Source: Bordetella petrii
GTDB taxonomy: Bacteria; Pseudomonadota; Gammaproteobacteria; Burkholderiales; Burkholderiaceae_B
Length of the DNA: 64,000 nucleotides
Direction: 5' to 3'
Assembly (NCBI RefSeq): GCF_017356245.1
Contig: NZ_JAFMZZ010000001.1
Coordinates: 3,124,673 to 3,188,672 of the forward strand
Numbering within the stretch: position 1 is the stretch's first letter; the number at the start of each line of letters is the position of its first letter. Position numbers and translations under genes: made by a program. This document shows, piece by piece, positions 35,298-44,624 of the stretch. The notes below the pieces were generated by a model that saw only the letters and a list, made by a program, of their open reading frames with translations, was not told the DNA's origin and did no database searches.

Positions 35298-36019
35298 ACA
35301 CAACCGCCGACACCCCCCTGCTGGGCGTGGAAAACCTGCACGCCCACTACGGAAAAAGCCATGTGCTGCACGGCGTGGACCTGCGGGTCGGGCGCGACGA
35401 AGTCGTCAGCCTGGTGGGCCGCAACGGCGCGGGGCGTTCGACCACCATGAAGGCCATCATGGGCCTGGTGCCGCCCACTTCGGGCCGCGTGCGCCTGCGC
35501 GGGCGCGACCTGGCGGGCGCGCGGCCCTATGCCATCTGCCGCGCCGGCATCGCCTACGTGCCCGAAGAACGCGAGGTCTTCGCCAACCTGACCGTGGACG
35601 AAAACCTGCGCATGGGCCAGCAGCCCGCCGCGCCCGGGGCACACCGCTGGACCGTCGAGCAGATGTTCGACTACTTTCCGCGCCTGAAAGAACGCCGCAA
35701 TACCCGGGCCGGCAGTCTGTCGGGCGGCGAACAGCAGATGCTGACGATCTGCCGCTCGCTGCTGGGCAATCCGCTGGTCATGCTGATCGACGAGCCCACC
35801 GAAGGGCTGGCGCCGCGCATCGTGGCCCAGGTCGGCGAATGCATCCAGGACATGCACCGCAAGGGCGTCTCGGTGCTGCTGGTCGAGCAAAAGCTGACGA
35901 TCGCATTGAAGGTCTCGACGCGCGTCTGCGTCATGGGACACGGCCGCATCGTCTTCGAAGGCAGCCCGCGCGAACTGAGCTCGAACGAGGCCCTGGTGGC
36001 CCAATGGCTGGCCGTGTAG
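35294..36019 (+). CDS. LIV-type ABC transporter ATPase (LivF-like) with Arg in Walker A
   Basis: 241 residues. Walker A is GRNGAGRST at about 42-50: the invariant Lys is Arg48 (codon CGT). All other motifs are intact: Q-loop region GIAYVPEEREVFANLTVDENL, signature LSGGEQQML, Walker B VMLIDEPTEGLAPRI, H-loop-like LLVEQKLTIAL. LivF proteins normally have Lys here. Either this site is degenerate and hydrolysis is carried by the partner ATPase, or Arg is tolerated in this subfamily. The start overlaps the LivG-like stop by 4 bases. Confidence 0.92.
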   Translation: MNTTADTPLLGVENLHAHYGKSHVLHGVDLRVGRDEVVSLVGRNGAGRSTTMKAIMGLVPPTSGRVRLRGRDLAGARPYAICRAGIAYVPEEREVFANLTVDENLRMGQQPAAPGAHRWTVEQMFDYFPRLKERRNTRAGSLSGGEQQMLTICRSLLGNPLVMLIDEPTEGLAPRIVAQVGECIQDMHRKGVSVLLVEQKLTIALKVSTRVCVMGHGRIVFEGSPRELSSNEALVAQWLAV

Positions 36020-36057
36020 GCGGCCCGCCCCTTTACCCGTCATCGACGAGATCCGAC

Positions 36058-36999
36058 ATGCCAAACCGACAAGACAAGGTCATTATCAGCTGCGCCGTCA
36101 CGGGGTCGGTCCACACGCCGACCATGTCCGCGCACCTGCCCCTGACGCCCGCGCAGATCGCCGAGCAGGCCATCCAGGCCGCCGAGGCCGGCGCCGCCAT
36201 CCTGCACCTGCACGCGCGCGACCCGCGCGATGGCCGCCCCACGGCGGATCCGGCCGTATTCGATGAATTCGTCCCGCGCATCCGCGACGCGACCGATGCC
36301 GTCATCAACATCACCACCGGCGGCAGCACCCGCATGACGCTGGAAGAACGGCTGGCCTACCCGCTGCGCGCCAGGCCCGAGATGTGCTCGCTGAACATGG
36401 GTTCGATGAATTTTTCCATCCATCCCGCGGCGCGGCGCATTTCCGAATGGCGGCACGACTGGGAAAAGCCGTACATAGAAGGCATGGAAGACCTCATCTT
36501 CCGCAACACCTTCCGCGACATCCGGCACATTCTGAAGGTGCTGGGCGAAGAATGCGGCACGCGCTTCGAGTTCGAGTGCTACGACATGGGCCACCTGTAC
36601 AACCTGGCCCACTTCGTCGATGAAGGGCTGGTCAAGGGGCCGCTGTTCATCCAGAACATCTTCGGCATCCTGGGCGCCATGGGGCCCGACCCGGAAAACC
36701 TGGTGGCCATGAAAACCACCGCCGACCGCCTGTTCGGCCGCGACGGCTACCGCTTTTCGGTGCTGGGCGCGGGCCGGCACCAGATGCCGCTGGTGACCAT
36801 GGGCGCCATCCTGGGCGGCAGCGTGCGCGTGGGGCTGGAAGACAGCCTGTACCTGGCCAGGGGACAACTGGCAAAATCATGTGCCGAACAAGTCAGCAAG
36901 ATACGCCGCATCCTGGGCGAGCTTTCGCTGGACATCGCCACGCCCGACGAAGCGCGGGCCATGCTGGGCCTCAAGGGACGCGACGCCGTGGCGTTCTGA
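36058..36999 (+). CDS. BKACE family beta-keto acid cleavage enzyme (DUF849)
   Basis: 313 residues. BKACE enzymes condense a beta-keto acid with acetyl-CoA to give an acetoacetyl-type product and a new acyl-CoA, using Zn. Family blocks: KVIISCAVTGSVHTPTMSAHLPLTPAQIAEQAIQAAEAGAAILHLHARDPRDGRP (the metal-binding His-x-His in LHLHAR), NITTGGSTRMTLEERL, MCSLNMGSMNF, FECYDMGHLYNLAHF and GSVRVGLEDSLYLARGQLA. It follows the LIV-type transporter by 38 bases and precedes an SDR, so the imported compound probably passes through a beta-keto acid. Confidence 0.92.
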   Translation: MPNRQDKVIISCAVTGSVHTPTMSAHLPLTPAQIAEQAIQAAEAGAAILHLHARDPRDGRPTADPAVFDEFVPRIRDATDAVINITTGGSTRMTLEERLAYPLRARPEMCSLNMGSMNFSIHPAARRISEWRHDWEKPYIEGMEDLIFRNTFRDIRHILKVLGEECGTRFEFECYDMGHLYNLAHFVDEGLVKGPLFIQNIFGILGAMGPDPENLVAMKTTADRLFGRDGYRFSVLGAGRHQMPLVTMGAILGGSVRVGLEDSLYLARGQLAKSCAEQVSKIRRILGELSLDIATPDEARAMLGLKGRDAVAF

Positions 37000-37027
37000 A
37001 CCGGGCCGTTTTCCACCTGGAGTATTC

Positions 37028-37927
<900 letters not shown>

Positions 37928-37959
37928 CCCGGCGCCCGCGGCCCGCGCAAGCCCGCCCT

Positions 37960-38976
37960 TCAGCCGGCGTACTCGCGCGCCAGCCGCACCACCGTCACGC
38001 CCGGCTTGAGCTGCCGCAGCGACGGCATGATCAACGTGCAGTTGTCGTAAGGCGTGACGATGGGCGCATCGTCCGCCCAGCCGATCAGCGATCCGGCCCG
38101 GGCCAGCGTCTCCAGCCCCTGCCAGGGCTGCGCGAAGCGCAGGTTCATCGACGGCGCCACCACGGCGTCGGTCACTTCCAGCACGCGCTGCGGGCCGGCA
38201 TCCCCTGCGCCTGGCGCCTCGCAGCAGGTGTCAGACACCCTCTGGGTGTCTGACACCTGGTTCGGTTGAGAACCCGGCAGCAACCAGCCGGCCGGCAGGT
38301 CGGCCGCGTCGATCACGGCCGACTCGGCCAGCATGCGCGCCACCATGTCGCGCGCCACCAGACGCGCGGCCGGGTCTCCGTGGAAACCGCATTCAATCAG
38401 CAGCGCGCGGGCATCGGCCTGGCCCGGGTCGCCGAAGCGGCCATAGTCGCGCATGCGCACCCCGTCTTTGTGGCCCGCGTCCACGATGACATGCCGGGGC
38501 GCGCCCAGCCGGCGCGCCAGCGCGATATTGCGCGGCAGCATGCCGGTCAGCAGCAGCGGCGCGCCGGGCTCGTGCATCGAATGCAGATCCAGCAGCCAGT
38601 CGGCCCGTTCCACCCACGGGCGCAGCGCGGCGCCGCGGCGGCGCTCGCAAGAGACGGCGTCGTCCAGCCGCGCCGCGCTCCAGACGCGGTTCAGGTCTTC
38701 GTCGACAAAGCGCGACGCGTCGTGGCGGGCCGGGTCGAAGCGGTCGAAGGCCGCCAGGTTGCAGAAGGCCAGCGTCAGGCTGCCGCGGCGCGGCCGCAGG
38801 CCCGACGCCAGCAGGTCCTTCAGCGCCCAGGCGCCGCACAGTTCGTTGCCGTGCACCAGGGCTGTCACCATCAGCGCCCGCCCCGGCGCCCCGGAATCGA
38901 AATGCCAGACGCCTGGCGTACTGGTGTTGCCCGCGCGTTCGGCCGACAGGTCCGGGGCGGAAAGCTGGAATTGCAT
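37960..38976 (-). CDS. Succinylglutamate desuccinylase/aspartoacylase-like hydrolase, interrupted in frame by a palindromic repeat
   Basis: 338 residues of the zinc-dependent AstE/AspA group. Zinc and catalytic motifs: LVHGNELCGAWALKDLL (His-x-x-Glu), DLHSMHEPG, and LLIECGFHGD. At about residues 239-251 the frame runs through a 35-bp perfect hairpin repeat (38225-38259), inserting QVSDTQRVSDTC between LLPGSQPN and CEAPGAG; this stretch is not family-like. The frame stays open, so the protein may still fold if the insert is in a surface loop. The gene is convergent with the SDR and 25 bases upstream of a Bug gene on the same strand. Confidence 0.88.
   Translation of the reverse strand: MQFQLSAPDLSAERAGNTSTPGVWHFDSGAPGRALMVTALVHGNELCGAWALKDLLASGLRPRRGSLTLAFCNLAAFDRFDPARHDASRFVDEDLNRVWSAARLDDAVSCERRRGAALRPWVERADWLLDLHSMHEPGAPLLLTGMLPRNIALARRLGAPRHVIVDAGHKDGVRMRDYGRFGDPGQADARALLIECGFHGDPAARLVARDMVARMLAESAVIDAADLPAGWLLPGSQPNQVSDTQRVSDTCCEAPGAGDAGPQRVLEVTDAVVAPSMNLRFAQPWQGLETLARAGSLIGWADDAPIVTPYDNCTLIMPSLRQLKPGVTVVRLAREYAG
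38225..38259. repeat. 35-bp palindromic repeat (16-3-16), copy inside a CDS
   Basis: Perfect 16-bp arms (left begins CAGGTGTCAGACACCC) around the loop TCT. It lies inside the aspartoacylase-like gene, in frame. A second 35-bp copy with the same arm length and loop length is at 63824-63858, so this is a dispersed short palindromic element rather than a gene-specific structure. Confidence 0.85.
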
Positions 38977-39001
38977 GCTGCGTGGTTCCTTGTGCTGCGG
39001 G

Positions 39002-39994
39002 TTACTGCGCCTGGATCTTCGCGGCCTTGACCAGCGCGCCGTATTTCTTGGTTTCGCTGGCCTGATAGGCCACCGGGTCCACGCCGGGCTGGGCCAGCAC
39101 GCCGCCGGCCTGCTGCAGCTTGGCGCGGAACTGCTCCGATTTCAGCGTTTCGGCCAGCGCGCCACGCAGCTTGGCGGCCACTGGCCCGGGCAGGCCCGCC
39201 GGGCCGTACAGGGCGAACCAGACGTTGATGTCCACGCCCTCGAAGCCCGAGGTCTCGGCCAGGGCGGGAATATCCGGGGCGGCGGGCGAACGCTGCTTTT
39301 CGGTCACGCCCAGCGCCACCACCTTGCCGCCGCGCACCTGCGGCAGGCCCGACGACAGGACCAGCACGCCGTAGTCGAGCTGGCCGCTCATCAGGTCGGT
39401 AACCATCGGGGCCACGCCACGGTAAGGCACGTGCGCGGCGCGCGTGCCGGTGGACTGGTTGACCATCTCGCCCGCCAGGTGCAGGGCCGTGCCCACGCCC
39501 GACGAGCCGAAGTTGAACGTGCCGGGCTGCTCGGCCCGCAGCTTCTGCAGGTACTGCGCGGCCGTGGTCACACCCGACGCCTTGCTGGCGGCCAGCAGCA
39601 TCGGCTGCGAGGCGATCACGCCCAGCGCGGTGAAATCCTTGGCGCCGTCATACTTGACGGCCGGGTTGACCATGCGGGCAATGACCATTTCGTTGGTCGA
39701 CCCCAGCAGCAGCGTATAGCCGTCCGGCTCGGCGCGCGCCACGCGCTGCGCGCCGATAGTCCCGCCGGCCCCGCCCACGTTTTCGATCACCACGCTCTGC
39801 CCCAGGCGCTTGGCCAGCTCTTCGCCGAACAGGCGGGCGGTCAGGTCGACGCTGCCGCCCGCCGGGTAACCCACCACCAGCGAAATGGAACGCTCGGGGT
39901 AATCGGCCGCCGCGGGCGCGGCGGCGCCGCAGGCAACAACAGAACAAAGTGCGAACATGGCGCCGCGCAGCGGCCGCGATATGGTTTTTTTCAT
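39002..39994 (-). CDS. Bug/TctC-family periplasmic binding protein
   Basis: 330 residues from MKKTISRPLRGAMF, with GGGAG upstream. Signal peptide ending near APAAADYPERSISLVVGYPAGGSVDLTARLF, then VVIENVGGAGGTIGAQRVARAEPDGYTLLLG and FNFGSSGVGTALHLAGEMV. The ligand loop is HVPYRGVAPMVTDLMSGQLDYGVLV. It stands between the aspartoacylase-like gene, 25 bases downstream, and a LysR gene, 133 bases upstream, all on the minus strand; the hydrolase and Bug protein may serve one N-acyl amino acid substrate (inference). Confidence 0.93.
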   Translation of the reverse strand: MKKTISRPLRGAMFALCSVVACGAAAPAAADYPERSISLVVGYPAGGSVDLTARLFGEELAKRLGQSVVIENVGGAGGTIGAQRVARAEPDGYTLLLGSTNEMVIARMVNPAVKYDGAKDFTALGVIASQPMLLAASKASGVTTAAQYLQKLRAEQPGTFNFGSSGVGTALHLAGEMVNQSTGTRAAHVPYRGVAPMVTDLMSGQLDYGVLVLSSGLPQVRGGKVVALGVTEKQRSPAAPDIPALAETSGFEGVDINVWFALYGPAGLPGPVAAKLRGALAETLKSEQFRAKLQQAGGVLAQPGVDPVAYQASETKKYGALVKAAKIQAQ

Positions 39995-40073
39995 GATGTC
40001 TCCCTTGGGTGCTGTGATGGACGGCGTGCCCGTCTCGTTGGAATATCGGTCGATATTTTCCGGCACCACATGG

Positions 40074-40116
40074 GGCACAATGTGCCAAGGCAGCACATTG
40101 CCGTGCTTATTCAGCA
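40074..40116. promoter_or_regulatory. Palindrome and GCACA/TGTGC cluster upstream of a Bug gene
   Basis: GGCACAATGTGCC at 40074-40086 is a perfect palindrome with 6-bp arms. Further GCACA or GTGC half-sites follow up to about 40116, in the 133-base gap between the LysR and Bug genes (both minus strand). The half-sites match those of the 30126-30144 palindrome. Likely an operator of the LysR protein or of another regulator. Confidence 0.4.
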
Positions 40117-40127
40117 CAAATCAGACA

Positions 40128-41042
40128 TCAGCCCGCCCGGCTGGCCGTCACTTCCCAGGCCGCCTCGGCCAGGTCCGCCAGCCGCGCCCGCGAACGGTAC
40201 AGGCGCACCTCGAAAGAGATTTCCTCGCTGCGCCCGCCCAGCGCCGCCAGCGTGCCGCGGCGGCAGTCCCCAGCCACCATCGACCAGGGCAGCCAGGCCA
40301 CGCCCAGGCCCTTGAGCACCAGGCCGTGGGCGGCATCCAGGGAATCGATGCGCAGGAAAGGCGCCAGCGCATAGGGCATGGCTTCCAGGCGGTCGCCGAC
40401 GATGCGCTCCATCGACAGCCCGCCGGCATAGGTCAGCAGCGGCACTCCGGGGCCGGCTTCGCGCAGCGCATAACGGGGCCGGCCGCGCGTGTCCGCCTGG
40501 CTGACCGGCACCAGCTTGTCAGTACCCAGCGTCATGTAGCGGTAGCGTTCCGGGCTGAGCTGCACCGATAGCGCCGGGTGTTCATAGCAGCACAGCAGGT
40601 CGATCCGGCCCTGCTCCATCCGGGCGACCAGGTCCTGCATCATGCCGGTGCTGAGCTCGACCTGCGCGCCTTCGGCCAGCACCTTCGGGCTGCGGTGCCG
40701 CAGACGGGCGATCCAGTCGGCCACCAGCGTGCGCGCCAGGCTGCGGCCGGTGGCAATGCGCAGCACGGACTCGCCGGCCGCGCCCGAGCGGCGGATCCGG
40801 TGGCGCACCTGCTCCATCCGCTCGACCACCTGCGCCGCCGTCTTGAGCAGCGCCTCGCCCTGCGGCGTCAGGATGACGGGGGCCCGCTGGCGCTCCACCA
40901 GCGGCGTGCCGGCCCAGGCTTCCAGCGCCCGGATGCGCCGGCCGAACGCCGGATGGGTAACGTGGCGCAGCTCGGCCGCGCGCACAAAGCTGCCGGTCCG
41001 CGCCAGCGCGATCAGATCTTCCAGAAGTTTCAGGTCGGCCAT
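40128..41042 (-). CDS. LysR-family transcriptional regulator
   Basis: 304 residues. The HTH is MADLKLLEDLIALARTGSFVRAAELRHVTHPAFGRRIRALEAWAGTPLVERQRAPVILTPQGEALLKTA, with the uncommon recognition stretch THPAFGRR in place of SQPALSR, seen in some LysR subfamilies. The effector domain starts at ESVLRIATGRSLARTLV. It lies between two Bug genes on the same strand and probably controls one of them. The ATG is 28 bases after the stop of the upstream Bug gene. Confidence 0.92.
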   Translation of the reverse strand: MADLKLLEDLIALARTGSFVRAAELRHVTHPAFGRRIRALEAWAGTPLVERQRAPVILTPQGEALLKTAAQVVERMEQVRHRIRRSGAAGESVLRIATGRSLARTLVADWIARLRHRSPKVLAEGAQVELSTGMMQDLVARMEQGRIDLLCCYEHPALSVQLSPERYRYMTLGTDKLVPVSQADTRGRPRYALREAGPGVPLLTYAGGLSMERIVGDRLEAMPYALAPFLRIDSLDAAHGLVLKGLGVAWLPWSMVAGDCRRGTLAALGGRSEEISFEVRLYRSRARLADLAEAAWEVTASRAG

Positions 41043-41070
41043 GACCCGGCAGCTTACGCCATTCCGGGTT

Positions 41071-42033
41071 CTAGTTGGTTTGAATGTTCGCGCCCTTGAT
41101 GATGTCCGTCCAGCGGGCGGTTTCTTTGCTGGAAAGTTCCATCAGATCTTGCGCTGTTCCGGGATAGGGCATCGCGCCCAGCTCGGCCAGCTGCTTGATC
41201 ATCGGCTTCTCTTTTGCGATGCCGATGACCGTGTCCTGCAGCTTCCTGATCACGTCGGAAGGGGTGCCCGCGGGCGCCATGACCCCATACCATGACTCGA
41301 CGACCGCGTCTTTCACGCCGGCTTCGGCCAGCGTGGGCACATCGGGAATGGCCGGGCTGCGCTGGTCGCTGGCGATCGCCAGCACGCGGACCTTGCCGGG
41401 CTCGATGTACGGCAGCACGTTCGGCAGGTTGGCGAACAGCACCTGCACCTGGCCCGACAGCAGGTCGGCTGTCGCGGGCCCGGCGCCGCGATACGGCACA
41501 TGCGAGAACTTGACACCCGACCGGTACATGAACAGCTCGCCGGTCAGGTGATTGACAGAGCCGATGCCGGCCGAGGCCATGTTCAGTTTCCCGGGATTCC
41601 GCTTGGCGTACGCAACCAGTTCCGCCACGCTCTTGACCGGCGTATGCACCGAAACCGTCAATACGTTCGGCACGGTGGAAAACAGCGCAACCGGCGCGAA
41701 ATCCTTGTTGGCGTCGTAAGGCAGCTCTTTGGCCAGCAAAGGCTGGATCGACTGCTGCCCCATCGTCGCCAGCAACAGCGTGTAGCCATCGGCCTGGGCC
41801 TTGGCCACCAGGTTCGCGCCGATACTGCCGCCGGCGCCCGGCTTGTTCTCGACAATAACCGGCTGCCCAAGCACCTGCGACATGCGGTCGGCCAGCAGGC
41901 GTCCCATCAGGTTCACGGTGCCGCCCGGGGCGAATGGAACGACGATGGTGATGGGTTTTTCAGGGTAGGCCTGGGCATTTGTCCCCAGGCAGATGCCCGC
42001 TGCGGCGGCCAGCGCCAAGACGATCTTGAACAT
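41071..42033 (-). CDS. Bug/TctC-family periplasmic binding protein (argininosuccinate-lyase cassette)
   Basis: 320 residues. Short signal peptide MFKIVLALAAAAGICLGTNAQA, YPEKPITIVVPFAPGGTVNLMGRLLADRM, VIVENKPGAGGSIGANLVAKAQADGYTLLLA and LNMASAGIGSVNHLTGELFM. The ligand loop is HVPYRGAGPATADLLSGQVQVLF. The gene follows the argininosuccinate-lyase-like gene by 24 bases on the minus strand, with GGAGGA just before the start, and should bind the substrate of that lyase. Confidence 0.93.
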   Translation of the reverse strand: MFKIVLALAAAAGICLGTNAQAYPEKPITIVVPFAPGGTVNLMGRLLADRMSQVLGQPVIVENKPGAGGSIGANLVAKAQADGYTLLLATMGQQSIQPLLAKELPYDANKDFAPVALFSTVPNVLTVSVHTPVKSVAELVAYAKRNPGKLNMASAGIGSVNHLTGELFMYRSGVKFSHVPYRGAGPATADLLSGQVQVLFANLPNVLPYIEPGKVRVLAIASDQRSPAIPDVPTLAEAGVKDAVVESWYGVMAPAGTPSDVIRKLQDTVIGIAKEKPMIKQLAELGAMPYPGTAQDLMELSSKETARWTDIIKGANIQTN

Positions 42034-42057
42034 GATGAATCTCCTCCGTTTTTATAG

Positions 42058-43590
42058 TCAGGTTTTCTGCAACGCGGGTTCGCCCGTATCAGACGAGACA
42101 AGTGCGCGTATGCGGGTTTGCAGCAGCTCACGGGCGTCGATGGCCTGCCGAGCCGCGATTCCAACAACATCCTTCTTCTGGCCAAGCAACGCCGCCTGCG
42201 CCTCGATGCGTTCGAGCACACGGCGTGGCGCCGGCCCGCCCGGCGACTGGCGCGCGGCCACGTTGCGCACGGGATCCAGGCAACTGCCGATGTCGTCGTC
42301 CTGCAGCAATATCGGCCGCCCAAGCTGCTGCTCTGCCGCGGACGCGATCATCTGCGGCGTTATCTGCCGGGCCGGCATGCCGCTGTCCAATGCATGCCGG
42401 ACAACCGCCCCTATGATGTGATGCGCGTCGCGGAACGAAATGTCCGCCTTGCACACCAGCAGGTCCGCCAGATCCGTCACGGTCGAGAAATCCTCGGCGG
42501 CGCGGGATGCCATGCGGGCCCGGTTGGGCTCGACTTCCTCCACCAGCAGCTTCATCAGTTCCAGAGACTTCAACGCCTCTTCGCATGCCTCCCAGCAGGT
42601 CCGGGTGCTTTCGCGGCTGCTGTCGCCCGAATGGGTGAAATGCGTGGATTTCACAGTGGCAAGGGCAGCCGAAGTCAACCCGATCAAGTGGCCTGTTTTC
42701 CCGCGCAGGTACTCCAGCACGGCTGGATTCTTTTTCTGCGGCATGATGCTGGAGGTGCTGGCCACCCGGTCCGGGAACGACAGCAAGCCGAATTCCGGGG
42801 TCGACCAAATGTAGAAGTCCTGCACCATGCGGCTGCAGGTAATCATCATGATCGACAGCGCCGCGCTCAGTTCCAGCGCGAAGTCGCGCGATGCGACGCC
42901 ATCCAGGGCATTCGCGAGCGGCCGGGCAAAGCCCAGCATCGCGCTGGTGGCGTCGCGATCGATGGGAAACGATGTTCCCGCCAGCGCGCACGAACCCAGC
43001 GGCGAAGCGTCCGCCGTGTCCATCGCATGCAGGATCCTGTCGATGTCCCGGGACCAGGCATCCACCAGCGCCGAAAGGTAATAGCCGTAAGTGATCGGCT
43101 GCGCGGCCTGCATGTGGGTATAGCCCGGCATCGCGCAATCGGCGTACTTGCGGGCCTGCCGCAGCGCGGCTTGCGCCACCCCGACCAGCGCGCCCGCGAT
43201 GCGGGCCGCGAAATCCCGCGCCCGCAGGCGGTCGATGGTAGCCCCCATATCGTTGCGGCTGCGGGCGGTGTGCAGCCGCCCGCCCACATCTTGCCCGACC
43301 AGCTTGATCAGGTGGGCCTCATAGTTGAAGTAGGCCTCTTCCCGCGCGGGATCGAGTTCCACCGCATCAGGGCCGTCCGATTGCATCTTCAGCAAGGCCG
43401 TCCCCAGGCGGATCGACACGCTCCGGTCGAGTATGCCCTGCTCATGCAGCATCAGCAGATGCGCGAGATTGATCTGATTCAGCATCTCGAAATTGGCGTA
43501 GAACTCGCGATTCAGGCGCGGAAGAAAAACATGCTGGATCACCTCTTTTGCAAGAGGCTGCTTGAGGCGGCTGCTTACTTTGGATTCCAT
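42058..43590 (-). CDS. Argininosuccinate lyase/fumarase superfamily lyase (ArgH paralog)
   Basis: 510 residues, longer than ordinary ArgH (about 460). Superfamily motifs: GGRLHTARSRND at 103-114, PGYTHMQAAQP at 155-164, and the signature STSSIMPQKKNP at 278-289 with the catalytic serine at about 281. A C-terminal extension follows. Its neighbours are a Bug binding protein and a divergent LysR gene, not arginine-biosynthesis genes, so it is probably catabolic. Such lyases split C-N bonds to release fumarate, and ethylenediamine-disuccinate lyase is a related catabolic example. The natural substrate could be an N-substituted aspartate (inference). Confidence 0.88.
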   Translation of the reverse strand: MESKVSSRLKQPLAKEVIQHVFLPRLNREFYANFEMLNQINLAHLLMLHEQGILDRSVSIRLGTALLKMQSDGPDAVELDPAREEAYFNYEAHLIKLVGQDVGGRLHTARSRNDMGATIDRLRARDFAARIAGALVGVAQAALRQARKYADCAMPGYTHMQAAQPITYGYYLSALVDAWSRDIDRILHAMDTADASPLGSCALAGTSFPIDRDATSAMLGFARPLANALDGVASRDFALELSAALSIMMITCSRMVQDFYIWSTPEFGLLSFPDRVASTSSIMPQKKNPAVLEYLRGKTGHLIGLTSAALATVKSTHFTHSGDSSRESTRTCWEACEEALKSLELMKLLVEEVEPNRARMASRAAEDFSTVTDLADLLVCKADISFRDAHHIIGAVVRHALDSGMPARQITPQMIASAAEQQLGRPILLQDDDIGSCLDPVRNVAARQSPGGPAPRRVLERIEAQAALLGQKKDVVGIAARQAIDARELLQTRIRALVSSDTGEPALQKT

Positions 43591-43665
43591 CTCGGCCAGG
43601 TAGAAACGTGGAAAACCGTAGTCTCCATCTGCCGCAATTCATGCGTCAAATCAGATTTTTACGCC

Positions 43666-43684
43666 TATCTATACAATAATGATA
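43666..43684. promoter_or_regulatory. LysR-type box between the divergent lyase and LysR genes
   Basis: TATC-N11-GATA, an inverted repeat with the T-N11-A layout of LysR boxes, in the AT-rich 128-base gap. It overlaps a -10-like TACAAT (43672-43677) reading toward the LysR gene, consistent with autoregulation and divergent activation. Confidence 0.5.
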
Positions 43685-43718
43685 TGGCAAGGCAATAAGC
43701 ATTCCAGAGGATTCGCGC

Positions 43719-44624
43719 ATGAACTTCAAACAAGTCGAGGCTTTTCGCGCCGTCATGATGACGCGCTCGATGACCACGGCGGCCGGGCTGCTGCACACCT
43801 CGCAGCCGAATGTCAGCCGCTGGATAGCGCTGCTCGAAAAAACCCTGGGGTTCGGCCTGTTCCAGCGCGTCGGCACCAGGCTGATTCCCACGCCAGAGGC
43901 AGAGGCGTTCTATGCCGATGTCGAGCGCGCATTCATCGGGCTGGAATCACTGAATGACAGCGCCAGCTCGATCCGCCGCAGAGGCACCGGCCTGCTGCGG
44001 GTAGGCGCGGTGGGTTCTATTACCCAATGCGTTCTGCCGGACGCCATTCGCCTGTTCAGGCAGAAATTCTCGGATATCCCCGTGGTGGTCAATACGGGCG
44101 GGTCCGACGTCGTGGCCAAGTGGATGGCGACGGGATTCTGCGATATCGGCTTCTGCTCGATCCATACCGACATGCCGAGCTTGCGTTACGAGCGTATCAA
44201 TACGGCGCATGGCGTCGGCATCGTGGCCGGCTCGCATCGGCTGGCCGCCAGGAAAATCTTGAAACCCGCCGATTTCAACGAAGAAAACTTCATTTCGCTG
44301 CCGGCGGGCAGTTTCAACAGGGCGGCGATCGACCGCCATTTTCCCGATGATTCAAGAATTCTCTCGATAGAAACCCCTTATGCCACCACCATCTGCACCA
44401 TGGTCGGCAAGGGGCTCGGGGTGTCGATCGTCAACCCGGTCGTGTCGCGGGCCTTGCAGGAGCCCGGCCTGCGTGAAATACCCTTCTCTGAAAAAATCGA
44501 CTTCCACAGCTACGCAGTGACGTCCGATCATTTTCCCGTCAACTCGCTGGCCAGGCGCATGGTGGAATGCGTGCACGAAACTTTCACCACCTTGAACCGC
44601 GGCGCCAGGCGTTCCCGCTCATGA
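43719..44624 (+). CDS. LysR-family transcriptional regulator
   Basis: 301 residues. The HTH is MNFKQVEAFRAVMMTRSMTTAAGLLHTSQPNVSRWIALLEKTLGFGLFQRVGTRLIPTPEAEAFY. The effector domain begins GLLRVGAVGSITQCVLPDAIRLF. It is divergent from the ArgH-like and Bug genes, which are its most likely targets. The codon choice of this pair looks slightly less GC-biased than that of its neighbours. Its 3' end overlaps the end of the convergent permease gene by 6 bases. Confidence 0.93.
   Translation: MNFKQVEAFRAVMMTRSMTTAAGLLHTSQPNVSRWIALLEKTLGFGLFQRVGTRLIPTPEAEAFYADVERAFIGLESLNDSASSIRRRGTGLLRVGAVGSITQCVLPDAIRLFRQKFSDIPVVVNTGGSDVVAKWMATGFCDIGFCSIHTDMPSLRYERINTAHGVGIVAGSHRLAARKILKPADFNEENFISLPAGSFNRAAIDRHFPDDSRILSIETPYATTICTMVGKGLGVSIVNPVVSRALQEPGLREIPFSEKIDFHSYAVTSDHFPVNSLARRMVECVHETFTTLNRGARRSRS

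Noticed and set aside
38225..38259. Hairpin read as a rho-independent terminator
   Set aside because: It lies within an intact reading frame and has no T-run; a second copy shows it is a repeat.
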